Assembly: GCA_032718475.1 (NCBI GenBank) | Contig: JAUCBJ010007487.1 | Coordinates: forward strand, 37,272-101,271 | DNA from: Nemertoderma westbladi | Lineage: Eukaryota > Xenacoelomorpha > Nemertodermatida > Nemertodermatidae | DNA length: 64,000 nt | Direction of reading: 5' to 3' | Notes under the pieces: model-generated | What the model was told of the DNA's origin: nothing | What the model saw: only the letters and a program-made list of their open reading frames with translations | The model's database searches: none | Position numbers and translations under genes: made by a program | In this document: in pieces, positions 60,267 through 64,000 of the stretch | How the letters are laid out: each line of letters starts with the position of its first letter | Numbering within the stretch: the stretch's first letter is position 1

Positions 60267-62431
60267 TTAAAGGATATAGCTTCTTTATTGCAGTAAGCAA
60301 TAAAGTCGAAAGTATCGGTCGACCGGTAACCAGTAGGCCTGACTGCCTGATCATCCGGACCGGTACTTACTTCCGTATAAGTACAGCAGTATTATTCGAT
60401 TTGATTATATATGCCGGTAGGTCTTAATAATTAATCGGGGACGCCTGGTTTTTATTGGGATTTTACTTAGGCCTATTTCTGTCAGTTTTATTTGTTTGTA
60501 GGCCAGTATTGAACAGAAGGCGTGTAAACCTGATCAGATTGTACAGACAATTTGTAGGCTGAGCTGTTGTCTGATTGCTGTTAAGTCCGAACGAATTGCA
60601 GTGTGTGTAGAGCACTTGTCCGATTAAGTACGGTTAGGAAGTAGGGGCAGCAACGCTGTAAGGTAAACCCCCAACTAAAGAATAAGTCGCACTACTGGGT
60701 TAGAGCGCATACTCCCTAATCATTTCGGAGTCTGCATGTCCTGTAGTTTATTTAGGCTTGAGAGTAGTCTGCCATCGTTTAGTCTGTACTCTGTTTGTGT
60801 AAGTCTGTACGGGTAGCGTATAATTTTATTTAGATAATTTGTAGGCTGGATAGTTGTCTGGCTGTTATTAGGTCTGAACGGATTGCTGCGTGTGTAGATC
60901 ATCTGTCCGATTAAGTACGATTAGGCAGTAGGGGCAGCGAAGCTGTAAGGTAAACCCCCAACTAAAGAATAAGTCGCACTACTGGGTTAGAGCGCATACT
61001 CCCTAATCATTTCGGAGTCTGCATATAACGTAGTTTGTTTAGGCTTGATAGTAGTCTGTCAGTGTTCGGTCTGTATTTTGTTTGAGTAGTTTGTACGCGT
61101 AGCGTAATATTTATTATTCAGAGTTTATGCGATTATTCGCAACATTCAAGTCCCCAAGTTTGTTCCTACAGTAATTGTGTTTGTTATACATACCGCTATA
61201 GTTAAATTAACCTCGGTACTACACGGGCTGCTTGGCGTAGGTAAAGACTGGTGATTTTGTGCATCGGTCACTCCAGCAGATGCCGTGGTTCTTTTAGCTG
61301 TTCAAGTATATTTAATTACTGATTATCTGTTATACAAGTACTCGTACCTAATTTAGGGTTTAGTGTACGGTACTTTCCGAAGTGATTATTGTAGACATTA
61401 TATTTGTGTTGTAAAGTGGTTGATAGGCACATTCGATTAGCTCTATTAACTTCTAGGTAGGAACACTCCGTGATACATAACGTAGAACCTATAGCGATAC
61501 GGCTATAGGTCGTCAGGCGGTGGTATTTTCCTATCTGGACAACGCAGTGTATTTACTACAACTTATTATTTCAAATACCGTAGTACCCTGTCCGTGTAAT
61601 AACCAGTTTTCTAACCCTTTGTTAGGCTGGTTTGTAGACTTCTTGTAAAATTACCCTAAAAATTCGTATTTGTGTTTTTGTAAAATTTTGTGTTTATTTA
61701 GAGATTGTAATCTCACCCGAATTGTACGTAATTTGTAGTATTAAGTAACTTAGGTAAATTAGTATTATTTGTTTTAGTGTCCTGTACGTAACACTTCACT
61801 GAAAGCGCACCGCTTTGTGTAGTGATTACTCCCCAGAAATAATAACATTTATTTCAAACATTGAAAAAACCCATTAAAACGGGTATATATATATTATAAA
61901 TCAAATCTAACGATTTATAAATCGTAGGCCTACCTTACAACCATTAGGTCTCAATATCAGTTGGATTACTGCTCAAATAACGGTAATAAAGTAAGTAAAG
62001 TAACAAAGTAACCCTAAAGTAACAGAAATTCAATTATTTGAAATAATTGATATACCGGTATTTACGATAGGCCTATTATCTTTATTTCTATAAATCTAGG
62101 CTGAAATTATACCGGTACTTGTAATTAATTCTATTTCAGAATTATATATCCTACAAACTGTAAGCTGTATACCGGTATTCCGATAGGCCTATTATATATT
62201 TATATATATTTGTGCTAAAATTATACCGGTATTCTGTGATAAACCTAGTCTGTAATAATACTTATATAGTTATATATACTATAAGTATACCGGTATTCTA
62301 ATATATTATATATATCACGCTACACTGAGTAGCAGTACCGGTAATTAATTACTAGGCTAGCAGGTAATACTGAGTTACTAGACTTACTCAGACTGTAATA
62401 CAGCAGTAGACATTCAACAGTATACATAGTC
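60267..62431 (+). other. Leader of BEL copy 2
   Basis: Parallels 5411-7662 throughout, with the roughly 287-bp duplication (units from about 60549 and 60835) and the TACCGGTA repeats at 62050-62345. No coding frame. Confidence 0.75.
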
Positions 62432-63991
62432 ATGTCTGATACTAAGCAGAACCTGTCAGACAGTTTATTAGATGTAACTATCTGCGACTCAGATAGAGAC
62501 GTACAACCGTCTGGTCGTAAATCCAGTTCACCTCCCACTGTGAGGAAGGTCATCCCTCCAGTAGTAATAACAGAACCTAGGCTGGTCCAACATCGTAGGT
62601 CTATCATAGGCACCCGAGCTCAGGTCAAGCGGGACCAACAAGCGGCGGAACAGCAACAACCCGCTAGTCAAGAACTTATTCCTCAGCGGCCCAGCAGCTC
62701 CAGTAGTGAGGATACTGTAGAGCTGACACCCGAGAGCGGAGCAGAGATGACGGATGCGGTTTATACGGATCCCCTTCTCATCCTTCCTGCAGCCGTGCTC
62801 GCTGGGTTATTGATCGCGGTGGAAGAACACCAGATCGATTGGGCGAGAAGTCAACGGTCAACTAGAGATAGCTACGCGGGATACACTAGTGAAGAACTGA
62901 AGTCTATTGTCGAGTCGCAATGGAACTTCCCCGGACCCGGACTCCCGTTTGATTTATCAGAAGCTGCCTGGGAAGACATACACCGGATGGGAATAGCCAA
63001 GGAAACCATCGATCCAGCTGTATGGAAGAGGTCCGCAGCCGGATACGCCCAGGGATTCTTCAGCTCTATGGAGCGAGTAGAGAGACAACTGTTTCAACAA
63101 CCTCAAGGACCTCAAGAGCAGGGATCGCTGCTTTATCAAGTTAGAGAAAGAGTTCTGCGGATTAGGCTAATCTTATCCGCCTTTGAGGAGGCTTCTAAAA
63201 GAAGGCAAGACACGTCGTTGCAAGTTGCCGTAAAGACTTGGTTTCAACGGGTGAGTCGCCAGGTTCAAGGAGCAGCTCAGTGGAAGGCTCAGTTGGAGGA
63301 GCGCTCAACCCATGGAGAATCAACAGACGCTACTTTTTCCCAAGTGGAAAGTGAAGCGACGGCAGAGAAACCGCATAAGAAGGATGCCATTGACATCTAT
63401 CTGTCAGACTATCAACGTTTTGTAGGTGATGAAGAGTTGCGGAGAAGACTAGAGGGACTTAGCCCTAATAGTGAAGGAGCACAGCGTGTGCTTGACGCCA
63501 TCGACGTGGATAGGTTAGCGGCTAATCAAGCTAAATTCGATGAACAACTCCGCGTCGTTAAGGTCCAGGAAGAACAAGTAAAGAAAAAACGTATAGAAGA
63601 CAGAAAGGCAGCGGTAGTAGCAGCAGCAGTGGCAGCTGCAGAAGCAGAAACAAAAGCGGCAGCGGTAGTGGCAGCGGCAGAGGCAAAAGCGGCAGTAGCA
63701 GCAGCAAAGGCAGCTGCAGAAGCAGAAACAAAAGCGGCAGCGGCAGTGGCAGCGGCAGAGGCAAAAGCGGCAGTAGCAGCAGCAAAGGCAGCGGCCGAAG
63801 CAGAAAGAAAGGCGGCACTGGCAACAGCAGAGGTAGTGGTAGAAGCAGAACGGAGGGCATCTGAAGAGGCAACCCAACTAGAGTTGGAAATTCTTCAAGA
63901 GAAGCAAGACAACTTCAATAAACATTTAACAGCGAGCAACATGCAGATGATGAGTCGATCTACTCCCAAGAGACAGGGGTATACTAAATAA
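62432..63991 (+). pseudogene. Truncated BEL gag, copy 2
   Basis: Starts at the same ATG and follows copy 1 Gag closely to about codon 515, including the Ala-rich coiled coil, which is longer and differently arranged here. Then 125 bases are missing relative to copy 1 (its 9162-9286). As 125 is not a multiple of 3, the frame ends at TAA 63989-63991, well before the capsid-like domain, zinc knuckle and pol. The bases after it again match copy 1. Confidence 0.85.
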
Positions 63992-64000
63992 CACTAACTT

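Larger units (their letters stand above)
59018..64000 (+). mobile_element. BEL/Pao retrotransposon, copy 2 (5' part, runs off the right edge)
   Basis: LTR 59018-60266, leader 60267-62431 and start of gag at 62432, in the same order and orientation as copy 1. The window ends 9 bases after the gag frame breaks. Confidence 0.88.

Overview
The window is eukaryotic, from an animal with large, repeat-rich introns. The strongest clue is a minus-strand gene split into short exons with GT/AG borders. Its peptides read in order as the end of a BAR domain, a PH domain and the first half of a RhoGAP domain, the architecture of the GRAF/oligophrenin family (ARHGAP26/10/42, OPHN1), which is found only in animals. 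Base composition (AT-rich, many TACCGGTA and TAGGCCTA words), BEL/Pao retrotransposons and foldback-type elements fit a marine invertebrate. The species cannot be named from the sequence alone.

Layout. Five host exons were found, all on the minus strand: 52942-53112, 50411-50648, 48774-49033, 22380-22569 and 489-635. Codon phases agree at all four junctions (0/0, 1/1, 0/0, 1/1). Upstream exons (start of BAR) and downstream exons (rest of RhoGAP onward) were not found here. Almost everything else lies in the introns of this gene. The 21.7-kb intron (636-22379) holds a 26-bp satellite and a BEL/Pao element. The 26.2-kb intron (22570-48773) holds an intronless dienoyl-CoA isomerase gene (minus strand), a small secreted cysteine-rich ORF (plus strand), a 7.6-kb foldback-like element, several MITE-like inverted-repeat elements and several minisatellites.

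The BEL/Pao element (4225-21571) is about 17 kb, unusually long. It has a 2.2-kb leader with an internal duplication, one open 2721-codon gag-pol frame with apparently intact catalytic motifs, and, downstream of pol, an unrecognised 471-codon ORF lying in a 1504-bp tandem duplication whose second copy is a pseudogene. Its two LTRs have unrelated U3 segments and no matching target-site duplication, so the element looks mosaic. A second BEL copy in the same orientation starts at 59018 and runs off the right edge; its gag is broken by a 125-bp deletion.

Repeats dominate the rest. The most striking is 30166-37800: two arrays of a 21-bp repeat in opposite orientation, ending in 41-bp perfect inverted termini, with a piggyBac-like MITE in the loop. 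A second, smaller foldback-like element (56083-57338) has arms made of a 15-bp C-tract repeat. Remnants of a non-LTR retrotransposon family occur at least four or five times.
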